Positions 1-8,500 of a DNA stretch of 64,000 bases are shown piece after piece. The translations under genes were made by a program, and so were the position numbers. The notes beneath the pieces are model-generated. The model saw nothing but the letters and a program-made list of their open reading frames with translations. It did no database searches and was not told where the DNA came from. The DNA is from Chryseobacterium shigense (GTDB taxonomy: Bacteria; Bacteroidota; Bacteroidia; Flavobacteriales; Weeksellaceae), in contig NZ_JACHLC010000003.1 of NCBI RefSeq assembly GCF_014207845.1, positions 124,001-188,000 of the forward strand. Direction: 5' to 3'. Position 1 is the stretch's first letter; each line of letters starts with the position of its first letter.

Positions 1-13
1 TTCAAAAAAAAGT

Positions 14-21
14 TATATTTG
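14..21 (+). promoter_or_regulatory. Predicted -7 box for the lipoprotein gene
   Basis: The sequence TATATTTG matches the Bacteroidetes -7 consensus TANNTTTG and lies 25 bases before the ATG at 47. The -33 element would fall at or outside the window edge, so only half of the promoter can be judged. Confidence 0.45.
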
Positions 22-46
22 TGAAAAAATAAACAATTACCAGGAA

Positions 47-979
47 ATGAAACAACTTTTCTACTTTATTTTACTGATTGCAGGTTTTTCTTCAATACAT
101 TCCTGCAAAGACATGTTAGACGAAGACGGGGATCCGTTATTGGATCTGAACGATACGGGAGGCCTGACAGGTCCAAGAGCATTATACAGAGAAATTACAG
201 ATAAAGATACATTAGCGGAATACCACTACAGCGGGCTTTTGGTAACAAAAGTAATTACGGATAGTGCTTCCATTACAGATATTGCCTACAGCGGTGACAA
301 AATAAGCCAGATTACCTTTAACGGATTCCTTGATCTTGACGGAAACGGGAAACTGGATAAAGATAGTGTTTCCTACAGCCAGCTATTTACTTACGGGCCA
401 AACGACAGACTGGATAAAATCTCTGAAAACCGTTCAGTTTTCAGAAGACCTGCACCTGTACCGCCTGCAACTGCTCCAGGGCCGCAGACACTTTTAAGAA
501 AGACAAAAACCCTTTACGATCTAAAGTATAGCGCTTCTACAGCTAAACTGGATTCCATCATCATGCAAAACGGTCCGGACGTTTCCGGAACACCATTCGC
601 TTATATCAGCTATTCCAAAACAGGATATACCTATTTAGGTGATAACGTATCCAGAGTAGTAAGAAATTACGGTCCTATGGCTGCCGGAGTATTTGGAAGA
701 CCTACAACCAGACTGGCATACGATTTCACGATTTACGATACTGCAATCAGTCCGTTTACATTACTTCCTAAAGTATATAAAATTTCAAGACTTTTATCTA
801 CGGAATCTAACGACAGAGAAAGTCATATTTTATCTCCGAACAATCCCAGAAAAATATCTGTAACGGATCTTATACCGCCTATTCCTTCTCCAATCAGCTG
901 GACAACGAATTATAACTACGATCCGCAGACTTATATGACGAAAGGATATGGTGTAAACTACATTTATAAACCTTTCTAA
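47..979 (+). CDS. Putative lipoprotein of unknown function
   Basis: The protein has 310 residues. It starts with a short basic and hydrophobic signal peptide ending in IHSC, so Cys20 is the probable lipidated residue after signal peptidase II cleavage; an acidic stretch (DMLDEDGD) follows directly. The rest is polar, rich in Tyr, Ser and Asp, without membrane segments or a catalytic motif I recognise. The YDPQTYMTKGYGVNY-like ending resembles beta-strand-rich surface lipoproteins annotated as hypothetical in Flavobacteriia. It is a single-gene unit: a promoter-like box precedes it and a clear hairpin terminator follows. The ATG at 47 has a purine-rich AGGAA just upstream. An outer-membrane or periplasmic location is inferred from the lipobox; the function is unknown. 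Confidence 0.8.
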   Translation: MKQLFYFILLIAGFSSIHSCKDMLDEDGDPLLDLNDTGGLTGPRALYREITDKDTLAEYHYSGLLVTKVITDSASITDIAYSGDKISQITFNGFLDLDGNGKLDKDSVSYSQLFTYGPNDRLDKISENRSVFRRPAPVPPATAPGPQTLLRKTKTLYDLKYSASTAKLDSIIMQNGPDVSGTPFAYISYSKTGYTYLGDNVSRVVRNYGPMAAGVFGRPTTRLAYDFTIYDTAISPFTLLPKVYKISRLLSTESNDRESHILSPNNPRKISVTDLIPPIPSPISWTTNYNYDPQTYMTKGYGVNYIYKPF

Positions 980-1001
980 AAAGAAACTTTAAAATATACC
1001 C

Positions 1002-1038
1002 GCCCAATCCTTCATAAGATTGGGCTTTTTTATTTTTT
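1002..1038 (+). terminator. Rho-independent terminator after the lipoprotein gene
   Basis: GCCCAATC at 1002-1009 pairs with GATTGGGC at 1018-1025 across an eight-base loop and is followed by a T-rich tract. It separates the lipoprotein gene from pth. Confidence 0.85.
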
Positions 1039-1044
1039 ATCCCT

Positions 1045-1052
1045 TAATTTTG
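1045..1052 (+). promoter_or_regulatory. Predicted -7 box for pth
   Basis: TAATTTTG followed by C matches TANNTTTG and lies 14 bases before the pth ATG. A TTG at 1020-1022, inside the preceding terminator stem, could be the -33 element at 22 bases, slightly longer than ideal. The leader would be very short. Confidence 0.5.
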
Positions 1053-1066
1053 CAAAAAATTTCTCA

Positions 1067-1630
1067 ATGAAATATTTAATAGTCGGGCTTGGAAACAAAG
1101 GCCCTGAATACGAAAATACACGCCACAACATAGGATTCAAAGTAGCTGAAAAAATTGCAGAAACACTTGATGTTTCATTTAATACAACCAATTTCGGGTG
1201 GATGGCAGAAGGGAAGTATAAAGGACGGAAGGTTTTCGTTCTGAAGCCGGATACCTATATGAACCTTTCCGGAAATGCTGTAAGATTCTGGATGCAGAAA
1301 GAGAATATTCCATTGGAAAATGTACTGATTATTACCGATGATCTTGCTCTTCCGTTCGGAACTTTAAGAATGAAAATGAAAGGCTCTGATGCCGGCCACA
1401 ATGGGCTTAAAAGCATTAATGAGATGCTTAATACCCCAAATTATGCAAGGCTGAGGTTCGGGATCTCTGCAGACTTCTCCGAAGGCCGCCAGGTAGATTA
1501 TGTACTGGGAACCTGGAATGAAGAAGAATCTGAAAAACTTCCGGAAAGAATTGAAAAGTTCTCAAAGGCAGGTTTATCTTTTGTATTTGCGGGTATCAAT
1601 AATACAATGTCTGCATTCAACGGGAAATAG
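1067..1630 (+). CDS. pth: Peptidyl-tRNA hydrolase
   Basis: A bacterial Pth of 187 residues, the normal family length. It hydrolyses the ester bond of peptidyl-tRNA dropped by stalled ribosomes, recycling tRNA in the cytoplasm. Family residues are visible: the N-terminal GLGN with Asn10, the catalytic base His20 in TRHNIGF, Asn66 in YMNLSG, the DDLALPFG acidic motif around residues 91-98, and Asn112 in GHNGLKS. The ATG at 1067 is the first in frame and lies just after a good -7 box. It appears monocistronic. Confidence 0.97.
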   Translation: MKYLIVGLGNKGPEYENTRHNIGFKVAEKIAETLDVSFNTTNFGWMAEGKYKGRKVFVLKPDTYMNLSGNAVRFWMQKENIPLENVLIITDDLALPFGTLRMKMKGSDAGHNGLKSINEMLNTPNYARLRFGISADFSEGRQVDYVLGTWNEEESEKLPERIEKFSKAGLSFVFAGINNTMSAFNGK

Positions 1631-1797
1631 AGTAGATGGATAAGACTTAAAAACAACATTATCTTTAAGCTTCCTGTTAAAAATAAAGACCATCGGAGAA
1701 TCCAATGGTCTTGCTGTATACTTTAAAAATCAATTTCCAATCTAACTATACCATGATTTTTTGTATATGTGTGATAAAATGTACCGGCTTTTATCTC

Positions 1798-2433
1798 TTA
1801 AAGCCAGGTTACAACTCCGGTTTCAACATCATAATTGGCTCCAACTATTTTGATCTTACCTTCATCTTCTAACTTTTTAAGTGTTGAACTTTGTGTACGA
1901 ATATCTTCAATTGCGTTTTTTACGTTCTGCTGATTCAGTCTTTCCAGAAGCACCCCGTTTTTTGATGAACGTTCTTCACCTTCTTCAATGATTTCATTGA
2001 TGATTGGGTCGAAATGGTTAATCAGATGGTTGAGATTATCCATTCCCATTCCCTGGATTTGTGCTGCGTCCAGACCGCCTTTTAATGCGCCACATTTCGT
2101 GTGCCCTAAAACTACAACAAGTTTGGAACCTGCAACATTACAGCCAAATTCCATTGAACCTAAAATATCCTGATTGATAAAATTACCGGCAATCCTGATA
2201 CTGAAAACGTCTCCTAATCCCTGATCAAAGATAAGCTCTGCGGAAGTACGGCTGTCTATACAGCTTAAAACCACTGCAAAAGGCCATTGCCCCTCACGTG
2301 TTGCATTTACCTGTTCCAAAAGATCTCTGTTGGCTTTCAGGTTATTTACAAATCTTTGGTTTCCTTCTTTTAAAAAATCTAATGCTTTTTCAGGAGTAAT
2401 TGTAGATTGAGTTTCGTATGTATGTGCTTTCAT
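1798..2433 (-). CDS. Beta-class carbonic anhydrase (first copy)
   Basis: A beta-carbonic anhydrase of 211 residues catalysing reversible hydration of CO2 to bicarbonate. The zinc ligands are seen as Cys58 and His111/Cys114 (GHTKCGALKGG); the Asp60-Arg62 dyad lies in SCIDSR. No signal peptide is apparent, so a cytoplasmic location is expected. It lies 46 bases downstream of the SulP gene on the same strand and probably shares its transcript. A SulP transporter with a carbonic anhydrase suggests bicarbonate uptake and interconversion. It is clearly diverged from the second carbonic anhydrase at 4538-5206, so this is not a recent duplication. Confidence 0.95.
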   Translation of the reverse strand: MKAHTYETQSTITPEKALDFLKEGNQRFVNNLKANRDLLEQVNATREGQWPFAVVLSCIDSRTSAELIFDQGLGDVFSIRIAGNFINQDILGSMEFGCNVAGSKLVVVLGHTKCGALKGGLDAAQIQGMGMDNLNHLINHFDPIINEIIEEGEERSSKNGVLLERLNQQNVKNAIEDIRTQSSTLKKLEDEGKIKIVGANYDVETGVVTWL

Positions 2434-2479
2434 ATGTTTGATTTATTCTTTTTTTAAATTAAAAATTATTGTATTGAGC

Positions 2480-4072
2480 TTACATAGCTCTTCGGTGGGT
2501 AACCAGAATGTGGGAATCTTCATCTGTTTCATAGTCTTTATATGAAGTTTTGAAGCCTAAAAGTTCCACATTAATATCTTCTTCTTTTGCCCTGATATTG
2601 GCGAAATCCTGGATCATCTCCAGTACATCTGTGGCAATATATGAAGTTCCTCTTGCATCAATGGTTACGGTGGAGTTGGGTTTGATGTTTTTCAGTGTTT
2701 TTTTGATGGCAGCTTTATTCAGGAAAGAAACTTCCTCAGCAAGCTTTATGTTGATTTCATCAGCATCATCCAGCTTTTCCCTGCTCAGATAATAAGCACG
2801 TTTCATATTTCCCTGAAGGATATAGAATACGGAAATAGCCAGACCGATCCCAACTCCTTTAAGAAGGTCGGTTGCCACTACAGCCACTACCGTAGCCACA
2901 AACGGGATGAACTGGAATTTACCCAAATGCCAGAAATGCTTGAAAGTAGCAGGTTTCGCCAGTTTATATCCTACAAGAATAAGTACGGCAGCAAGTGTGG
3001 CAAGTGGTATTAAGTTGAGTATGAACGGAATAGTCAGCACACATACCAGTAAAAGTACACCATGAATCATCGCTGAAAGTTTTGAAGTGGCCCCGGCGTT
3101 TGCATTGGCAGAACTTCTTACCACTACCGATGTCATAGGCAGCCCTCCGATGAATGAACTTACCAGATTCCCGATTCCCTGTGCCTTAAGCTCAAGGTTG
3201 GTATCCGTAATTCTTCTTTGCTTATCCAGCCTGTCTGAAGCTTCGATACAAAGCAGCGTTTCAATAGAAGCTACAATGGCAATAGTAGCACCCACAATCC
3301 ATACCTTGGTATTGGTGAATCCGGAAAAATCAGGCATCGTAACAAGATTTTTGAAATCATCCAGAGATTGTGGAACCGGTAATGAAACCAGGTGCTGTGT
3401 ACTGATCGCCAGAGCGCTTCCGGATAGTTTAAATGCCTCATTCAGGAGTATTCCCGCCACTACTGCTACCAGTGCTCCGGGAAGTACTTTCATTCTTTTC
3501 AGGGCCGGAATTCTGTCCCAGGCAATAAGAATACCTACTGAAACCAGTGTTACCACAATGGCTCCTGCATGTACAGCTCCCAGTAATTCGGTAAAGTACC
3601 CGAAATTAAGGCCGTTATCGAAGATAGATTCATGTCCTTCGTAATCTTTATCGAATCCCATGGCATGAGGGATCTGTTTTAAAATAATAATGATACCGAT
3701 AGCGGCAAGCATTCCCTCAATAACGTTATTCGGAAAGTAATTGGATATACTTCCTGCTCTTACAAATCCTAAAACCAGCTGGATAATTCCTGCAATAATT
3801 CCTGCGCAAAGAAAAAGTTCAAAGGCTCCCAGGTCTGTAATGGCAGTTAAGACAATGGCTGTAAGGCCTGCTGCCGGACCTGATACGGATATGTTTGAAT
3901 TACTTATACATCCTACAACCAATCCGCCTACTATCCCGGCAATGACACCGGACAATGGGGGTGCACCTGATGCTAAAGCGATTCCAAGGCATAACGGAAG
4001 TGCTACTAAGAATACAACGAGCCCGGAAGGGAAATTCTCCTTGATTCCTCCTATAAATGATGTTTTTTTCAT
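2480..4072 (-). CDS. SulP family anion transporter with STAS domain, probable bicarbonate permease
   Basis: A SulP (SLC26-like) permease of 530 residues. About ten to twelve hydrophobic segments fill residues 10-430, starting with FPSGLVVFLVALPLCLGIAL, the conserved first helix. A C-terminal cytoplasmic STAS domain (about 440-530) shows the IDARGTSYIATD signature. SulP proteins move sulfate, bicarbonate or other anions. Because carbonic anhydrase genes flank it on both sides, bicarbonate, probably coupled to Na+ as in BicA, is the favoured substrate; this is inference from context. The ATG at 4072 starts just before the conserved first helix. Confidence 0.93.
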   Translation of the reverse strand: MKKTSFIGGIKENFPSGLVVFLVALPLCLGIALASGAPPLSGVIAGIVGGLVVGCISNSNISVSGPAAGLTAIVLTAITDLGAFELFLCAGIIAGIIQLVLGFVRAGSISNYFPNNVIEGMLAAIGIIIILKQIPHAMGFDKDYEGHESIFDNGLNFGYFTELLGAVHAGAIVVTLVSVGILIAWDRIPALKRMKVLPGALVAVVAGILLNEAFKLSGSALAISTQHLVSLPVPQSLDDFKNLVTMPDFSGFTNTKVWIVGATIAIVASIETLLCIEASDRLDKQRRITDTNLELKAQGIGNLVSSFIGGLPMTSVVVRSSANANAGATSKLSAMIHGVLLLVCVLTIPFILNLIPLATLAAVLILVGYKLAKPATFKHFWHLGKFQFIPFVATVVAVVATDLLKGVGIGLAISVFYILQGNMKRAYYLSREKLDDADEINIKLAEEVSFLNKAAIKKTLKNIKPNSTVTIDARGTSYIATDVLEMIQDFANIRAKEEDINVELLGFKTSYKDYETDEDSHILVTHRRAM

Positions 4073-4214
4073 GATGTTTTTGAAAAATACTATAACTGAT
4101 TGATCTGTGCTTCAGATCATCAATTATAAAAGATTGGAAATTTAATTTTAAAGCACACGTACCCAATATCAATGCTGATATGAATACTGTAAAAAAATCT
4201 AACTGTACTTAAAA

Positions 4215-4514
4215 TTAGGCTTCCGGAGGCGGAGAAAATATGGTAAGTAGGGGCGACAGATGAAAGGAATCATCTATCAGCTCAAAAGATACACCCTGAA
4301 GGTTTGGTTCGGAAAACTTCACGTAATCGAATACGTCCAGAGTTTTCGGAAGTGTTTTTTCGTAAACAATAAAAGATGATGGGTGAGAATGTGGTTCTTC
4401 TTCATTGATTATTACATTGGTCCTTGCTATATCCCAGCCTGCAACGGCAGCAATGCCCGGCAGTGCTGTGAAGTTTAGGAATAAGGTCAATACAATAATA
4501 CTCCAGAATTTCAT
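4215..4514 (-). CDS. Small exported or membrane-anchored protein of unknown function
   Basis: The best start is the ATG at 4514, giving 99 residues; an in-frame upstream start at 4565 would overlap the carbonic anhydrase gene and place charged residues before the signal. The N-terminus is hydrophobic (residues 2-22, ending near PGIAAVAG), consistent with a signal peptide or single membrane anchor. The remainder is acidic with His residues (EEEPHSHPSS) and ends in a short Pro-rich tail. No known domain is recognised. It sits between the second carbonic anhydrase and the SulP gene, all on the minus strand, so it may belong to the same inorganic-carbon unit. Confidence 0.6.
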   Translation of the reverse strand: MKFWSIIVLTLFLNFTALPGIAAVAGWDIARTNVIINEEEPHSHPSSFIVYEKTLPKTLDVFDYVKFSEPNLQGVSFELIDDSFHLSPLLTIFSPPPEA

Positions 4515-4537
4515 TTTACATTCATTTTTAAGAAAAA

Positions 4538-5206
4538 CTAATCTGTTTTTCTGCTCATTACCCAATCGGAACTTGTAAGGTTGTAGATTTTCTGGATGTC
4601 TTTCAGAATTTTTTCGAAATCGATCTCCAAATCAATGATCTTACCTGTTCTCAGGTCAAATACCCAGCCATGTACAATAGGAAATTCCTCGATAATATAT
4701 CTTTCCTGTACGCAGGCCATTTTAATTACGTTGATGCACTGCTCCTGAACATTAAGTTCTACAAGTCTGTCATAACGTTTGCCCTCATCTTCAATAGCGT
4801 CTAATTCAGCCTGGTGTAATCTGTAAACGTCACGGATGTTTCTCAGCCATGGGTTTAATAATCCCAGATCCTGAGGGGTCATCGCTGCTTTTACGCCACC
4901 ACAGTTGTAGTGTCCGCATACGATAATATGTTTTACTTTAAGATGTTCTACAGCATACTGAATTACGGCTGTGGAGCTCATATCTAAAGTATTGACAACA
5001 TTGGCAATGTTTCTGTGGACAAAAACTTCTCCGGGTTTGGCTCCCATGAGTTCTTCTGCTGTGGCTCTACTGTCTGAACATCCGATATACAGATAGTCAG
5101 GATTCTGAGTTTTTGCAAGCTCATGAAAAAATTCCGGGTCTTGTGAAATTTTAGATTCTACCCACTTTCTGTTGTTTTCGAAAATAACTTCGTACGATTG
5201 TGACAT
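4538..5206 (-). CDS. Beta-class carbonic anhydrase (second copy, Can-like)
   Basis: A beta-carbonic anhydrase of 222 residues, similar in size and motif spacing to E. coli Can. Zinc ligands are Cys43 (GCSDSR, with Asp45-Arg47), His99 and Cys102 (GHYNCGG). No signal peptide, so cytoplasmic. It is the first gene of a minus-strand group leading to the small exported protein, SulP and the other carbonic anhydrase. Having two distinct beta-anhydrases beside one SulP suggests they serve different conditions or that one acts with the transporter. The ATG at 5206 is preceded by a long AT-rich leader with a TATTTTTG box. Confidence 0.96.
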   Translation of the reverse strand: MSQSYEVIFENNRKWVESKISQDPEFFHELAKTQNPDYLYIGCSDSRATAEELMGAKPGEVFVHRNIANVVNTLDMSSTAVIQYAVEHLKVKHIIVCGHYNCGGVKAAMTPQDLGLLNPWLRNIRDVYRLHQAELDAIEDEGKRYDRLVELNVQEQCINVIKMACVQERYIIEEFPIVHGWVFDLRTGKIIDLEIDFEKILKDIQKIYNLTSSDWVMSRKTD

Positions 5207-5547
5207 AATTTAAAAAATTTAAAAGGTTTACAATTATTTATTTCGTTTAAATTATTTTCAAATTCAATAGATCAAATCAATAATCATGCAAAAATATAAT
5301 TTTTGCCGAAAAGGCAGGCATCTTTAACAAAATTTAATATTAAAATATGCTTAAAATCATATTTAAAATGAATAGAATTACTGTTTTCCGGATGAATTTG
5401 TTTAAAATGTTTTTAATTCAAACTTAAAAGCTATGCTAAAATTACAAACTATAAATGATAAAATTAAAAACGGAGATTAAAATATTCTCAATTATACAAA
5501 AAAACCGCCTCAAAACTGAGGCGGTTCCTGATTTCACATCAACTATA
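5207..5547. other. Intergenic region: carbonic anhydrase promoter and convergent-side terminator
   Basis: This AT-rich gap of 341 bases holds no gene I can support. On the minus strand TATTTTTG (5296 to 5289) matches the Bacteroidetes -7 box and probably drives the carbonic anhydrase at 4538-5206 with a leader of roughly 75 bases; no clear -33 element is seen. The end nearest 5548 holds the terminator of the giant secreted protein gene. Confidence 0.5.
5495..5526 (-). terminator. Rho-independent terminator of the first giant secreted protein gene
   Basis: AACCGCCTCA at 5503-5512 pairs with TGAGGCGGTT at 5517-5526 over a four-base loop; read on the minus strand it is followed by a T tract. 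It lies 21 bases past the stop codon. Nearly the same stem is used after the paralogous gene (11093-11120). Confidence 0.92.
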
Positions 5548-8500
5548 TTATTCTTTAATGATCTTCGCTATTGTGTCAGAATTGTTAATTCTTACCAAAT
5601 ATACGCCGGATACTAAAGAAGAAAGGTCAGTTTGTTCATTTTCAAATTTACCTGATTTTACTAACTGGCCAGACAAGTTATAAATCTGATAGTAGTATTC
5701 TTTAGCTACATCGTTTCCTTTGATGTGCAGCATACTCTTCACAGGATTCGGGAAGAACTCAAGTTTGTTCTGAGCTACTTTTTCCTTGATCACGGCTTTT
5801 GAAAGAACATCTTTTGCTTTAGCCAAAGCAGTAGGTGCAACAGGAAGTACAAACGGCTCGTATCTTCCGATTTCTTTTCCATTAGTATCATACTTGATTT
5901 CAGCACAACGGCATGACATTGCAGCCTGAGGACGGAAACCGAAGGTTGGAGTTAAGAAATAATAAGGATTGGAGGTTGGTTTAAATAACATCCCTAAAGA
6001 GCTACCTCCGCTACCTTGGCTGGCGGATGTCCAGATACCAGAATACTGGAAAGCCTTTAAACCTGAGGTGCCATTAAGATAATCGTTCATCGCATTACCT
6101 CCGTTAAAACCTCTTATACCCGTATTAGGAAATAAACCTATATTGTATTCTGGTCTATTTAATATAAATCCATAAGCAACGGCTCCTTTTCCTGAAAAAT
6201 AGGCATATAGAGTACCACCGATATAGTTATATTTAGCCGGGTCATAATTTTCATATTTCACCACTGCATTCATGTCTCCCGGATCTATACCATAAGCATT
6301 ATTAAATTGCTTATTATAGAACCAAGGTGTATTTCCTTTTGAAATAAAATTACCAAGAATAATGCCGGTGGAAACACTTTCAAGATCTACTACTCTCCAG
6401 CCTGCAGGGCATGGATCGTATGCAGATTTTTCGGTAGCATGTCCCCATCTTTCCGGCATGTTTCCATTCTCATCAGAAACCCAGTCTAATTTTGCAGCAT
6501 CAGACTGATATAAATAGTTAAGTGGATTATTAACAGAGTATTTTAATACTTTCTTCATTTTATCCGCTTTTGAATCAGATGCAGAAACATTAGCTGCAGC
6601 TGAATATGCAGGATAAGCCTGGGTATAAGAATTTAAATATTCTGTTTCAGGTACATTAGCTGTATAAGGTATTGCTCCGGTAGAAGCATTGGCAGGATTA
6701 TTTTGTCTGAATACATTATATGCAGCATAATTGGTTCCATAGTTGTAATAAGACGGTCCCGGATTGTAAAATACTGGTAATGGATCTTTTCTGCCCCATT
6801 GATAGTGCAAACCACCACTTTCACTTATTTGAGCTAATCTGGCTAGTGTGGCGGGATTTCCTGTAGGAAAGCTAGCTGTAGTAGGAGCAGCCAGTCCTGA
6901 TGCAAATACGGAACCGGAAGGTTCATAAATATGCTCATTTACTAACTTATCTCTGGCTCCCAAATCCCTGTCCATAAAGGTAGTTTTCATAGGAACTCCT
7001 GCACTGGTCATAGGATCTACAAACTGCTGGTTAGCAGTAATAACCCCTCCGTTCCCAGCGTTTTCAGGATCTACATCATACTTTGCAATGACAGTTCTTG
7101 GTGCCCATATGTGCCAGCTCCATAATACCGGATCACTATGTTTGTTTGCTGACCATGTTCCATTACCCATGTGGAATGCAACTACAGCATTACCATATGT
7201 TTTTGAATTTAAAGTAACTCTTAATATGGCGCTCTCTATAGGGCCGTCTCCACCTATAATCTCCATTGTTTTGATCAGACTGGTATTGGTGGTCCAGACT
7301 ACAGATGAGGTTTTCGTTCCCTCTGCAGGGAAAGAGAAGTCCGTACTTAAATGGAGTTTATACATTGCATATGCCTTTCTTAAAGGAATATCAATAATTC
7401 TATCATTATCCCTGTTTGGATCTATATTATTTCCGTTTGGATTGGGTGTTACTAGGTCAGAATTGGTATACTCTACATAGCTGTTTGGAAGCTTGGTCCA
7501 TGATTTTAAAGTTTCAGTGGAATACGTTTCACTTCCTGAATAAACATAGTCAGTTTCAAATGCTGCCGGCATGAAAGCAGCGTTAGGATCATAAATACAA
7601 CGGACACCACCACCGCCAGAATGTGCACTGCTTGAAAATCTATGCCATCCCGGTCTTGGTTTGGAAGCACTTAAAGGATCTGAAATCAGAGCTAATCCGG
7701 CGGTTCCAAATGAAGTACGTCGTACCCCATTGATCATTTCAGTTGCTGTTATAAATGTAGAGGTTACTAATCCTCCGTCCGCGCTTTGGTCCTGGAATTC
7801 CATTACCGGGGCTACCCAGCCGGTTCCATATTTTAAACCGCTTGTAGAATTAGGATACAGTTCATAATTTCCATTAATAGGGAATTTGCCTAAATTCATT
7901 CCCGCCACTCCTGAAAAATCAAATCCAAACTGAGGATAAATTTTTATACCAGGATAATCTGCATTTAATGAAGTAGCATTGAATTCCGGATCAATAGTAT
8001 TTCCGGTATGTTTTCCCCAAGGGCTGTATCTGTTTTCATTCGGTTCCGGAGTACTGGAATTTCTTCCTCCAGAGAAGTAGCTTGAAGGTACTCTCCAGTT
8101 ACACGGACAAGGATCATACGGTGATTTCAATGCATATCTGGAACTGGCTTCCCCAACTGCAGTATCGTCTATATCGGAATATTTCCCCTGACGTGTATCT
8201 CCCCAAAGATCCCAAGCAACGATATCTTCACGGTAAGGAGATGTATACTGTTTGTATTTCTGTTTTGAGAACCAGTTTGTTATGCCTACAGGCTGCGGCC
8301 ATGTACCATTAGCGTTTTGTTGTAAAAAGTCTTCACCATCATTTAATAAAGGCTCGCCAATCTTAGCAACATAGAGAGGAGTGGCAATAAAGCTGATCGG
8401 GTTCTGTATAGAGAATCTGATATTTCCGTTTGGTGTATCAGTACCTGTGTTACGTTGAGCAGAATATCTGTTTCCTCTTATTTTTACAAATTTAGACTGA

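Noticed and set aside
1686..1712. Hairpin AAGACCAT/ATGGTCTT between pth and the carbonic anhydrase gene
   Set aside because: Long loop and no T tract on either side; too weak to call a terminator.
3087..3644. ORF of 185 codons on the plus strand inside the SulP gene
   Set aside because: Antisense shadow of a gene with clear SulP motifs; no domain or start signal.
3900..4172. Minus-strand ORF of 90 codons overlapping the start of the SulP gene in another frame
   Set aside because: Its composition (many Arg, Cys, Ser) looks like an out-of-frame reading of SulP, and it lacks recognisable features.
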